NCBI GenBank assembly: GCA_017998735.1
Contig: JAGOCN010000025.1
Location: 5,899 to 12,090 of the forward strand
Reading direction: 5' to 3'
DNA length: 6,192 bases
From: Giesbergeria sp.
Lineage (GTDB): Bacteria > Pseudomonadota > Gammaproteobacteria > Burkholderiales > Burkholderiaceae_C
A program made the position numbers and the translations under genes. A model generated the notes under the pieces. The model had not been told where the DNA came from. It saw only the letters and a program-made list of their open reading frames with translations, and did no database searches. Below are positions 1 through 5,889 of this stretch, piece by piece; positions within the stretch are counted from its first letter, which is position 1, and every line of letters starts with the position of its first letter.

Positions 1-39
1 CGCAGGCTGCACAAGCGCTGGAGCCTGTTTTGACCTGAA
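1..39 (+). repeat. Interspersed intergenic repeat, copy 1 (truncated by window edge)
   Basis: This stretch matches 31 of 39 positions of 1211-1249 without gaps, and 28 of 36 positions of the reverse-complemented copy near 6017-6075. It keeps the recognisable pieces CGCAGGCTGC, GCGCTGGAG and TTTTGACCTGAA. The upstream part of the unit (GCTATT, A-run, GGAGCTGCTGG in the other copies) lies outside the window. It sits about 92 nt beyond the stop codon of the minus-strand creatininase gene, in the opposite orientation to that gene. Reading frame 1 would give a ten-residue peptide ending at TGA (31-33), but since that is repeat sequence I do not call it the end of a gene. Confidence 0.75.
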
Positions 40-130
40 GTTTTTGCGCTTGCCGCCAGCGCCCTTGGCACCGCTTGTGCTGCCTGCACTGCGCACCCGC
101 CCAGGCCGCCTGCAGACCGGCAAGCCCCGG

Positions 131-1054
131 CTACAGCGCCGACAGGTCTGGCGTGTGCACCAGCGTGGACAGCGGCAGCGCATGCAGTTCCTGCAGCAGC
201 AGCGCCAGCTGCACAGCCGCCGCCTGCACCACGGCGCGGCCGTTTTCGGCGGTGGCGGCAGCAGCATTGCCCACCGCGCCGGCCGGGTGGTAGTCCTGCA
301 TTGCCCAGGCCAGCTTGGCGCTTTTGCCATTGCCCAGCAGCGCATGGCGCGCGGCGCGGTCCTGCGAGGTGGAATGGAAATGGCGCGCGTGCTGCATGCG
401 CACCGTCTGCGGCGCCAGGTGCAGCATCATCGACGTCTCGATTTCGCCGGCGTGGATGCCGAAGCGGTGCTCCTCGGCGCTGAAGCGGCCGGCCACCTCG
501 TCTGGCAATGGCAGGCTGAACCAGCTGGCGCTGTAGACCAGCAGGCCACAGCGCTGGCGCAGTTCGCGCCCGACGATGTCCATCACGCTGACCTGGCCGC
601 CGTGGCCGTTGAGCAGCAACAGCTTTTTGATGCCGGCACGCGCCACGCATTCGCCCAGCTCGGTCCACAGCGCCAGCAGCGTGGCGGGCGACAGGGTCAA
701 GGTGCCGGCATAGGCCTGGTGCTCGGTGCTCAGGCCAATGTTCTGCGGCGGCAGCACCAACAGCGGCAGTTCGGGCGGCAGCAACGGCAGCGCGGCGTCA
801 ATGACACCCTGCAGCAGCGCCGCATCGACCGACAGCGGCAGGTGCGGGCCATGCTGCTCGGTGGCTGCCACCGGCAGCACCGCCACGGTCTGCGCGGCCA
901 GGCCGCTGCGCTGGGCGGTGTCAAAGTCCAGCGCCGATACCTCGGCCCAGAAGCGCGAGGGCCAGTGCAGGCCTTCGCTGGGCGGCTGGCCGGCAGCGGC
1001 ACTGCCGGGCGCGGCAGCCGCAGCACCAGAAGAAAAGGAAGGGGCGTCGTTCAT
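131..1054 (-). CDS. Creatininase-family metal-dependent amidohydrolase
   Basis: This 307-residue protein belongs to the creatininase superfamily, which includes creatinine amidohydrolase, formamidopyrimidine deformylase types and MftE-like peptidases. These are cytoplasmic enzymes that hydrolyse amide bonds with a divalent metal centre. Hallmarks seen are TEQHGPHLPLSVD (residues 65-77), LLLLNGHGGQ (145-154) and HAGEIETS (201-208). By family comparison, E66, H68, D77, H151 and E204 are the likely metal ligands. A Trp-rich opening of the domain (around H30-W36) follows an Ala/Ser/Gly/Pro-rich leader of about 28 residues. I chose the ATG at 1054-1052 because the conserved domain begins soon after it. 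No good Shine-Dalgarno precedes it. Another in-frame ATG at 1138-1136 would add 28 residues of unconvincing sequence. The open frame continues to 1594, which looks like high-GC read-through. The gene diverges from ggt and nothing here fixes its substrate. The family call is confident; a true creatininase is not implied. Confidence 0.93.
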   Translation of the reverse strand: MNDAPSFSSGAAAAAPGSAAAGQPPSEGLHWPSRFWAEVSALDFDTAQRSGLAAQTVAVLPVAATEQHGPHLPLSVDAALLQGVIDAALPLLPPELPLLVLPPQNIGLSTEHQAYAGTLTLSPATLLALWTELGECVARAGIKKLLLLNGHGGQVSVMDIVGRELRQRCGLLVYSASWFSLPLPDEVAGRFSAEEHRFGIHAGEIETSMMLHLAPQTVRMQHARHFHSTSQDRAARHALLGNGKSAKLAWAMQDYHPAGAVGNAAAATAENGRAVVQAAAVQLALLLQELHALPLSTLVHTPDLSAL

Positions 1055-1187
1055 GGCACAAATGGTAGGGCCTGCGCGGTGCGCTGGGCCGGGGCGAGGG
1101 CCGGTACAGTTGCCGGCAGCACGCAGCGCCCGGTGCATTTTGGCCGTGGCCTGCTTTGCAGACGCTGCACCTGCAATTGTTGTTTTT

Positions 1188-1246
1188 GCTATTGAAAAAG
1201 GAGCTGCTGGCGCAGGCTGCGCATGGGCTGGAGGCATTTTTTGCCT
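1188..1246 (+). repeat. Interspersed intergenic repeat, copy 2
   Basis: This 59-nt unit is 50/59 identical, without gaps, to the reverse complement of 6017-6075, and its 3' two-thirds matches positions 1-39. It reads GCTATT, an A-run, GGAGCTGCTGGCGCAG, a variable middle, CTGGAGGC, then a T-rich end and CCT. Bases 1210-1222 (GCGCAGGCTGCGC) form a 5-bp hairpin with a 3-nt loop. The AAAAAGGAG inside it resembles a Shine-Dalgarno but serves no visible start codon. I recall similar units scattered between genes in Comamonadaceae; that recollection was not checked. Its function is unknown. Copies are diverged, so it is not a recent insertion. Confidence 0.85.
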
Positions 1247-1594
1247 GAAACCTGAAACCGGCAACCCACACTGTGCAAGCCCTGCCCCCAGCCCGCATGC
1301 TTGCCAGTGGGCCCGCCCGCCCGCAGTCGCAGTGGCCTGGGGGCTGCAGACAACACAGCGCCTGCCGTGCTGCCGGCATCCGGTCGCCCATGGCCGCGTC
1401 TGCCCTGCGCCACAGCCTGGCGCCCGGTGCGCAAGGCATAGGCAAGGCACGCGAAACGGCTTAGGCTGGCAGGCGTGGGCACTGCGCTCGGGGCTGGGGT
1501 CTGGTCTGGCCTGGGCTTTGGCAAGGGCGCTGTTCGCATCCGGTGAGGTTTTTTTGTTTCTTGGTTTCTTGCACAGCAGCGACGACAACAACAC

Positions 1595-1601
1595 AAGGAG
1601 A
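1595..1601 (+). promoter_or_regulatory. Ribosome binding site of ggt
   Basis: AAGGAGA lies 5 nt upstream of the ATG at 1606. It decides the start in favour of 1606 over the earlier in-frame codon at 1543, which would put 21 unlikely residues in front of an otherwise perfect lipoprotein signal. Confidence 0.85.
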
Positions 1602-1605
1602 CTCC

Positions 1606-3588
1606 ATGACCCGCTTTCCCGCCTCTTTTCGCCTGGGTGCTGCGGCGCTTGCGCTGGCCGCGCTGGGCGCCTGCTCGTCGGACGACGACCACAGCGCCTC
1701 GGTGCCGCCGCCCGCCAACGACACCGCCTGCGATGTGCTGTCCACCAATGGCGCGGTCACGGTGGGCTCGGGCCTGCCCGGCGACCCGGCGGCGCCCGAG
1801 CCGGCGTCCGGCTACCGCTTAGGTCTCCAGCCCGTCCACAGCAAGACCTACATGGTGGTCACCGCCAACCCGTTGGCCACCAAGGCCGGCTGCACGGTGC
1901 TGAAAAAAGGCGGCTCGGCCGTCGATGCGGCCATTGCGGTGCAGGCAGTGCTGGGGCTGGTGGAGCCGCAGTCGAGCGGGCTGGGCGGCGGCGCGTTCAT
2001 GCTGCACTACGACGCCAAGGCCAACAAGGTGGTGGCGTTTGACGGGCGCGAAACTGCGCCGGCGGCGGCCACGGCCAACTACCTGCGCTGGATCGACGAC
2101 AGCACCCAGCAGACCGCGCCGCTGCCCAGCGCCCGCGCCAGCGGCCGCGCCATCGGCACGCCCGGCGTGCTGCGCATGCTGGACCTGGCGCACCAGACGC
2201 ATGGCACCCTGGCCTGGGCCGAACTGGTCACCCCGGCCGTCAACCTGGCGCAGCAGGGCTTTGCCATCAGCGGCCGGCTGGCGCAGGCCATCAGCGGCGC
2301 ACGCACGCAGCTGGCCAGCGACAGCGAGGCGGCTGCGTACTTTCTGAACGCCGATGGCAGTGCCAAGGCGCTGGGCACCACGCTCAAAAACCCGGCCTAT
2401 GCCGAGACGCTGAACACGCTGGGCCGGCAGGGGGTGAATGCCTTCTACACCGGCCCGCTGGCCCAGGCCATCGTGGACAAGATCCAGACCACCCAGAGCG
2501 CCAAGGACGGCGCGCCCATCACCCCCGGCAAGACCACGCTGGCCGACATGGCGGCCTACCGCGCCAAGGCGCGAGAGGCGGTGTGCATTGACTACCGCAA
2601 TTACAAGGTCTGCGGCATGCCGCCGCCGTCCTCGGGCGGCATTGCGGTGGCGCAGGCGCTGGGCATTCTGGAAAACTTCGACCTGGCAGCCTACAAGCCC
2701 TCGGCCGTGGACATTTACGGCGGCAAGCCGAGCGTGATGGGCGTGCACCTGGTCAGCGAAGCATTGCGCTTGGCGTACGCCGACCGCAACAAGTACGTGG
2801 CCGATGCCGACTTTGTGCCGCTGCCGGGCAAGGGCGTGGCCACCATGCTCGACAAAAGCTACCTGCAGGGCCGCGCCGCGCTCATCAGCACCAGCAAAAG
2901 CATGGGCACGGCGCAGGCCGGCAACCTGGGGCCGGTGCCGATGGGGGTGGACAGCACGCCCGAGAACGGCACCACACATTTCACCATCGTGGACAAGCAG
3001 GGCAATGCGGTGTCCATGACCACCACGGTGGAGTCTTCGCTGGGCTCGTTTCACATGGCACGCGGTTTCATCCTGAACAACCAGCTGACCGATTTCAGCG
3101 ACGTGCCAGCCGATGCGGACGGCAACCCGATTGCCAACCGCGTGGCGCCCGGCAAGCGGCCGCGCAGCTCGATGGCGCCCACGCTGGTGTTTGTCAAGCG
3201 CGCCGACGGCAGCATGGGCGCGCTGGCCATGGGCACCGGCTCGCCCGGCGGCGCCACCATCATCCAGTACGTCACCAAGACGCTGGTCGGTGTGCTGGAC
3301 TGGGGCCTGGACGCCCAGCAGGCCACTGCCATGGTGGACTTTGGCGCCGCCAACTCGCCCACCACCAACGTCGGCGGCGAGCACCCGAACGTGGCGGCGG
3401 CCAACGGCGGCCAGAACGACGCGCTGGTGCAGGGCCTTCAAGCCCTGGGCCACACGGTGAACGTGGGCGCGCAGTCCAGCGGCACCAGCACCATCGTGCG
3501 CAGCCAGGTTGGCGGCGCGCCCAGCTGGACCGGCGGCGCCGACCCGCGCCGCGAAGGTCTGGTGCTGGGGGACACCTTCCGGCCCTGA
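1606..3588 (+). CDS. ggt: Gamma-glutamyltransferase (gamma-glutamyltranspeptidase), lipoprotein form
   Basis: This 660-residue precursor is an N-terminal nucleophile hydrolase that removes or transfers the gamma-glutamyl group of glutathione and related compounds outside the cytoplasm. Residues 1-22 are a signal peptide ending in a lipobox, LGAC, so C23 is the predicted lipidated residue. Ser at +2 would favour outer-membrane sorting. An Asp-rich, Pro-rich linker precedes the catalytic region. Family landmarks seen are DGRETAP (R148, binds the glutamyl carboxylate), GTTHFTIVD with the predicted self-cleavage site and nucleophile T456, NNQLTDFS (D496), PRSSMAP (S521, S522) and GSPGG (G548, G549). 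Cleavage before T456 would give a large subunit of about 430 residues and a 205-residue small one. The segment between D496 and S521, where E. coli GGT carries its lid loop, is about four residues shorter here and has no Tyr. A strong terminator 35 nt downstream suggests a single-gene unit. All key residues are present, so it should be active. Confidence 0.97.
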   Translation: MTRFPASFRLGAAALALAALGACSSDDDHSASVPPPANDTACDVLSTNGAVTVGSGLPGDPAAPEPASGYRLGLQPVHSKTYMVVTANPLATKAGCTVLKKGGSAVDAAIAVQAVLGLVEPQSSGLGGGAFMLHYDAKANKVVAFDGRETAPAAATANYLRWIDDSTQQTAPLPSARASGRAIGTPGVLRMLDLAHQTHGTLAWAELVTPAVNLAQQGFAISGRLAQAISGARTQLASDSEAAAYFLNADGSAKALGTTLKNPAYAETLNTLGRQGVNAFYTGPLAQAIVDKIQTTQSAKDGAPITPGKTTLADMAAYRAKAREAVCIDYRNYKVCGMPPPSSGGIAVAQALGILENFDLAAYKPSAVDIYGGKPSVMGVHLVSEALRLAYADRNKYVADADFVPLPGKGVATMLDKSYLQGRAALISTSKSMGTAQAGNLGPVPMGVDSTPENGTTHFTIVDKQGNAVSMTTTVESSLGSFHMARGFILNNQLTDFSDVPADADGNPIANRVAPGKRPRSSMAPTLVFVKRADGSMGALAMGTGSPGGATIIQYVTKTLVGVLDWGLDAQQATAMVDFGAANSPTTNVGGEHPNVAAANGGQNDALVQGLQALGHTVNVGAQSSGTSTIVRSQVGGAPSWTGGADPRREGLVLGDTFRP

Positions 3589-3622
3589 GTGTGGGCGGCT
3601 TGGCCGCTGGCCTGGGGGGTTT

Positions 3623-3678
3623 CCTTCTTCCGGCAATGCATGGCTGCTGCTGCCGGAAGAAGGTTTTTGCTTTTTTCT
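3623..3678 (+). terminator. Rho-independent terminator of ggt
   Basis: A perfect 13-bp stem pairs CCTTCTTCCGGCA (3623-3635) with TGCCGGAAGAAGG (3651-3663) across a 15-nt loop. It is followed at once by TTTTTGC and TTTTTTCTGTTT. It starts 35 nt after the ggt stop codon. On the minus strand the stem is followed by C-rich sequence, so it works in the plus direction only. Confidence 0.93.
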
Positions 3679-3768
3679 GTTTAGACAAAGAAGCCAGTGC
3701 AGGCCGGAAGCGCTGTGGCTGCAGATGTTGTTGCGCTGCGGCCGGCTTGCTGCGGACACTCTGGAGGT

Positions 3769-3795
3769 TTTGACCGCTTTGACTGCTTTGACTGC
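3769..3795 (+). repeat. Three tandem 9-nt units (TTTGACYGC)
   Basis: TTTGACCGC is followed by two exact TTTGACTGC units, with a partial fourth start (TGC). The units contain TTGAC, which resembles a -35 element, but no -10 box stands 16-18 nt after any of them. The spacing of nine is not a whole helical turn. Role unknown; it may be simple replication slippage. Confidence 0.75.
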
Positions 3796-3841
3796 TGCCA
3801 TCGCGCCAGAAAAAAGGCCCGCAGGCGCAGCGCAGTAGGCA

Positions 3842-3856
3842 CTGTCTGGCAGACAG
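3842..3856. promoter_or_regulatory. Operator-like palindrome upstream of xdhC-family gene
   Basis: CTGTCTGGCAGACAG is a perfect inverted repeat with 7-bp arms around one central base. It lies 219 bp upstream of the xdhC-family start and is not followed by a T-run, so it does not look like a terminator. A dimeric repressor or activator site is possible. No regulator gene is in the window and only one copy is seen, so the regulatory reading is inference. Confidence 0.35.
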
Positions 3857-4075
3857 CCCCCGGCAGGCACTTTCACAATGGCGCGTGCCAGCGGACGCCT
3901 TCATGCTGACTGGCTGCGCCTGCGGCGCCGGCAGGGTTTGCGCACAAGGCGGCAAACCCCTGCACCGACCGGCACCCTGGCAATGCCAAGACAAAGCGCG
4001 CAACCCACCTTCACCGCCTGAATCCACCTGTTCCACCCATGCGCCTTGCCACCACCCCACCGCAGAAACCCCGCC

Positions 4076-5242
4076 ATGGACACCCTTGACCGGCAGGTGC
4101 TGGCCCAGGCGCTGGACTGGCGCCGCGCCGGCCATGGCGTCGCACTGGCCACGGTGGTGCAGACCTGGGGCAGCGCGCCCCGGCCCGTGGGCGCGCTGCT
4201 GGCACTGCGCGGCGATGGCGTGCCCTGCGGTTCGGTGTCGGGCGGCTGTGTGGAAGACGACCTGAGCGAACGCCTGCGGCAGGGCGGGCCCCCGGCGCTG
4301 CCGCAGGTGCTGACCTATGGCGGAACGCGCGAATCTGCGGCGCGCTGGCGCCTGCCCTGCGGCGGCACGCTGCGGCTGGTGCTGGAGGCGGTGTACGACC
4401 CCGCGTGGCTGGAGGAACTGCTGGCGCGCACCGCCGCGCAGGCGCTGGTGCAGCGCACGCTCACATTGGCCGACGGGCATGTGGCGCTGCACGGCGCAGC
4501 GCCCGGCACAGCGCCGCTGGCCTTTGACGGCGCCACGCTGTCGGCGGTGTTTGGCCCGCGCTGGCGGCTGCTGCTGATTGGCGCTGGCCAGCTCGGTCAG
4601 GCCGTCGCCCAGCTGGGCCAGCTGCTGGGCTTCGAGGTGCTGGTGTGCGATCCGCGCAGCGAATACCAGCACACCGGCGTGGCCGGAGCGCGCCGCCTGC
4701 CCGGCATGCCCGACGACGTGGTGCGCACGCTGCTGCCCGGCGCGCACACGGCGGTGGTGGCGCTCACGCACGACCCCAGGCTGGACGATCTGGCGCTGCT
4801 GGAGGCGCTGCAGGCAGACGCCGGCTTTTTCTATGTCGGCGCGCTCGGCTCGGCGCGCAGCCAGGCGGCGCGCCGCCAGCGGCTGGCCGAGCACTTTGGC
4901 CTGCGGGATGCCGAACTGGACCGGCTGCATGGCCCGGTGGGGCTGGCGATTGGTGCCCGCACCCCGGCAGAAATTGCCGTGTCCGTGGCGGCGCAACTGG
5001 TGCAGGTGCGCAGCCGCCTGCAGGGCGCGCCTGCCAGGGCGGCGGGCGCCGGTGAGGTGCCGGAAGGCATGGCAGAGGTAGATTGCAAAGTGCCGGGCTG
5101 CGGCACCGATGCACCGGATGCTACGGGCGCTGCGGGCGCTGCGGGCGCCTGCACGGTGCTGGCGCATGGCCCTGGCCAGACACGCGTCCAGTCCCGCCCG
5201 GAAGCACGCGTGCAGGCAAAGCCAAAGGCACAGGCCCGGTGA
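4076..5242 (+). CDS. xdhC: XdhC-family molybdenum cofactor insertion/maturation protein
   Basis: XdhC/CoxI proteins bind molybdenum cofactor in the cytoplasm, favour its sulfurated form and pass it to xanthine-dehydrogenase-type enzymes. This 388-residue protein has the N-terminal XdhC/CoxI domain with TWGSAPRPVG near residues 29-38, SGGCVEDD at 55-62 (C58) and LPCGGTL at 93-99. A C-terminal Rossmann-like domain begins with the Gly-rich loop GAGQLG (169-174), then DPRSEY, and ends with the family motif RTPAEIAV (T296). The ATG at 4076 is chosen because homology begins directly after it. The upstream in-frame TTG at 4046 adds ten non-conserved residues. No strong Shine-Dalgarno is seen. After about residue 310 there is an unusual tail of about 75 residues rich in Ala, Gly, Pro, Lys and Arg, including a 9-nt tandem repeat. 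The stop overlaps the GTG start of a MocA-like gene, which supports a joint role in cofactor finishing. The client enzyme is not encoded here. Confidence 0.92.
   Translation: MDTLDRQVLAQALDWRRAGHGVALATVVQTWGSAPRPVGALLALRGDGVPCGSVSGGCVEDDLSERLRQGGPPALPQVLTYGGTRESAARWRLPCGGTLRLVLEAVYDPAWLEELLARTAAQALVQRTLTLADGHVALHGAAPGTAPLAFDGATLSAVFGPRWRLLLIGAGQLGQAVAQLGQLLGFEVLVCDPRSEYQHTGVAGARRLPGMPDDVVRTLLPGAHTAVVALTHDPRLDDLALLEALQADAGFFYVGALGSARSQAARRQRLAEHFGLRDAELDRLHGPVGLAIGARTPAEIAVSVAAQLVQVRSRLQGAPARAAGAGEVPEGMAEVDCKVPGCGTDAPDATGAAGAAGACTVLAHGPGQTRVQSRPEARVQAKPKAQAR
5120..5146 (+). repeat. In-frame 9-nt tandem repeat in the xdhC tail
   Basis: Three consecutive 9-nt units, GCTACGGGC then GCTGCGGGC twice, encode Ala-Thr-Gly, Ala-Ala-Gly, Ala-Ala-Gly from residue 349. 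They sit in the poorly conserved tail, so copy number could vary by slippage without changing the frame. Confidence 0.8.
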
Positions 5243-5805
5243 ACACCCCGCCGCAGCACGCCATAAAGCCTGCAGCCCTGCCCGTGGTGCTGGTGCTGGC
5301 CTCGGGGCGCGGCACGCGCTTTGCGGCCAGTGGCGGGCAGGGGCCCAAGCTGCAGGCGCTGCTGGCCGGGCGCCCGGTGCTGGACTGGACGCTGGCCGCC
5401 GTGCGCGCATCGGGCCTGCCCTGGCACCTGGAGGACGGCGGCCACGCCGGCATGGGCGACAGCATTGCCGCCGCCGTGCGCGCCACGCTTGGTGCGCCAG
5501 GCTGGCTAGTGCTGCCGGGCGACCTGCCGCTGCTGCGCCCGGACACCCTGCGCGCCCTGGCCGGGGCACCGGCGGAGCTGGCGGTCGTCGTGCCGGTGGT
5601 CAACGGCCAGCGCGGCCACCCGGTGCGCTTTGCCGCGCATTGCGGCCCGGAACTGCTGCAATTGCAGGGCCCCCAGGGCGCCGCTGCCGTGGTGCGCGCC
5701 CATGGCGCGGCGCTGTGGCCGGTGGACGATCCGGGCTGCACCTTTGACATTGACACGGTGCAGGACCTGGAGCGCGCTGCGCAGTGGCTGGCCAACGCCG
5801 GTTGA
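5239..5805 (+). CDS. MobA/MocA-like molybdenum cofactor nucleotidyltransferase (compact form)
   Basis: This 188-residue protein is a member of the MobA-like NTP transferase family, which joins CMP or GMP to molybdopterin-type cofactor. Next to an XdhC gene, the CMP-adding MocA role is the better guess. The nucleotide-binding start is LASGRGTRF (20-28) with K37 in GPKL. Later motifs are GMGDSI (71-76), GDLPLL (94-99, D95 a probable metal ligand), GHPVRF (126-131) and DIDTVQDL (170-177). The GTG at 5239-5241 overlaps the xdhC stop (GTGA). The frame is open upstream to 5083 but that part overlaps xdhC and shows no family similarity. Between the first helix (TLAAVRASG, 51-59) and GMGDSI there are only about 11 residues, whereas canonical members carry an extra strand and loop of roughly 25-35 residues. 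Translation is probably coupled to xdhC since no separate ribosome binding site is visible. The family is sure; the exact nucleotide used is not. Confidence 0.9.
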   Translation: MNTPPQHAIKPAALPVVLVLASGRGTRFAASGGQGPKLQALLAGRPVLDWTLAAVRASGLPWHLEDGGHAGMGDSIAAAVRATLGAPGWLVLPGDLPLLRPDTLRALAGAPAELAVVVPVVNGQRGHPVRFAAHCGPELLQLQGPQGAAAVVRAHGAALWPVDDPGCTFDIDTVQDLERAAQWLANAG

Positions 5806-5832
5806 GGTGCCGGCTGTTGCGAGTCTCCATTT

Positions 5833-5854
5833 TTGGTGCGAAAAACCGCACCGA
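5833..5854 (+). other. Short stem-loop after the MocA-like gene
   Basis: GGTGCG (5835-5840) pairs with CGCACC (5847-5852) around an A-rich loop, with one G-T and one A-T pair extending it outward. It starts 28 nt after the stop codon. No T-run follows, so it is not a canonical intrinsic terminator. It might protect the 3' end of the message. Confidence 0.45.
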
Positions 5855-5889
5855 GCGACGTGCTTTGAACACCGCACACGACCAGAGCA

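Larger units (their letters stand above)
1055..1605. other. Divergent intergenic region between creatininase-family gene and ggt
   Basis: This 551-bp region separates two divergently transcribed genes, so it should hold both promoters. I could not identify a convincing sigma-70 pair on either strand. A TTGGCA at 1518-1523 has no -10 box at the right distance. The clear contents are repeat copy 2 (1188-1246), a T-rich patch at 1549-1569 and the ggt ribosome binding site at 1595-1601. Open frames cross the region on both strands, but they lack recognisable protein sequence and look like the usual spurious frames of GC-rich DNA. Confidence 0.7.
3589..4075. other. Intergenic region between ggt and xdhC-family gene
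   Basis: This 487-bp region holds the ggt terminator (3623-3678), three tandem 9-nt units (3769-3795) and a 15-nt palindrome (3842-3856). Positions 3679-4075 contain no gene I can support. An ATG at 3878 opens a 47-codon frame ending at 4021, but it has no ribosome binding site and an Arg-rich translation with no recognisable motif. A promoter for the xdhC-mocA-like pair must lie here, though I see no clear -35/-10 pair. Confidence 0.65.

Noticed and set aside
1..33. C-terminal end of a plus-strand gene (ten codons then TGA).
   Set aside because: The sequence is a copy of the interspersed repeat found twice more in the window, so the short frame is explained by the repeat.
44..1195. 383-codon plus-strand open frame.
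   Set aside because: It lies antisense to the creatininase-family gene. Its Gln/Arg/Ala-rich translation has no recognisable motif and is a typical high-GC shadow frame.
1518..1546. Sigma-70 promoter of ggt with TTGGCA as -35.
   Set aside because: No sequence near the -10 position resembles TATAAT.
1055..1594. N-terminal extension of the creatininase-family protein by up to 180 residues.
   Set aside because: The extension is low-information sequence passing through repeat copy 2. The conserved domain starts shortly after the ATG at 1054.
3769..3816. Promoter of xdhC with TTGACT as -35.
   Set aside because: At 17 nt spacing the sequence is an A-run followed by GC, with no -10 box.
1819..3876. 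685-codon minus-strand open frame.
   Set aside because: It is the antisense shadow of ggt, and its His/Arg/Gly-rich translation matches no family. The ggt frame carries all catalytic motifs.
3878..4021. Small 47-residue open frame before xdhC.
   Set aside because: No ribosome binding site, Arg-rich content and no recognisable features; a chance frame is more likely.
3903..4265. Cys-rich small protein starting at ATG 3903.
   Set aside because: It runs far into xdhC in another frame and has no ribosome binding site, so the Cys content reflects GC-rich composition.
3272..5569. 765-codon minus-strand open frame spanning ggt, the intergenic region and xdhC.
   Set aside because: It is antisense to three well-supported genes and crosses the ggt terminator. 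The translation is Arg/Ala/Gln-rich without motifs.
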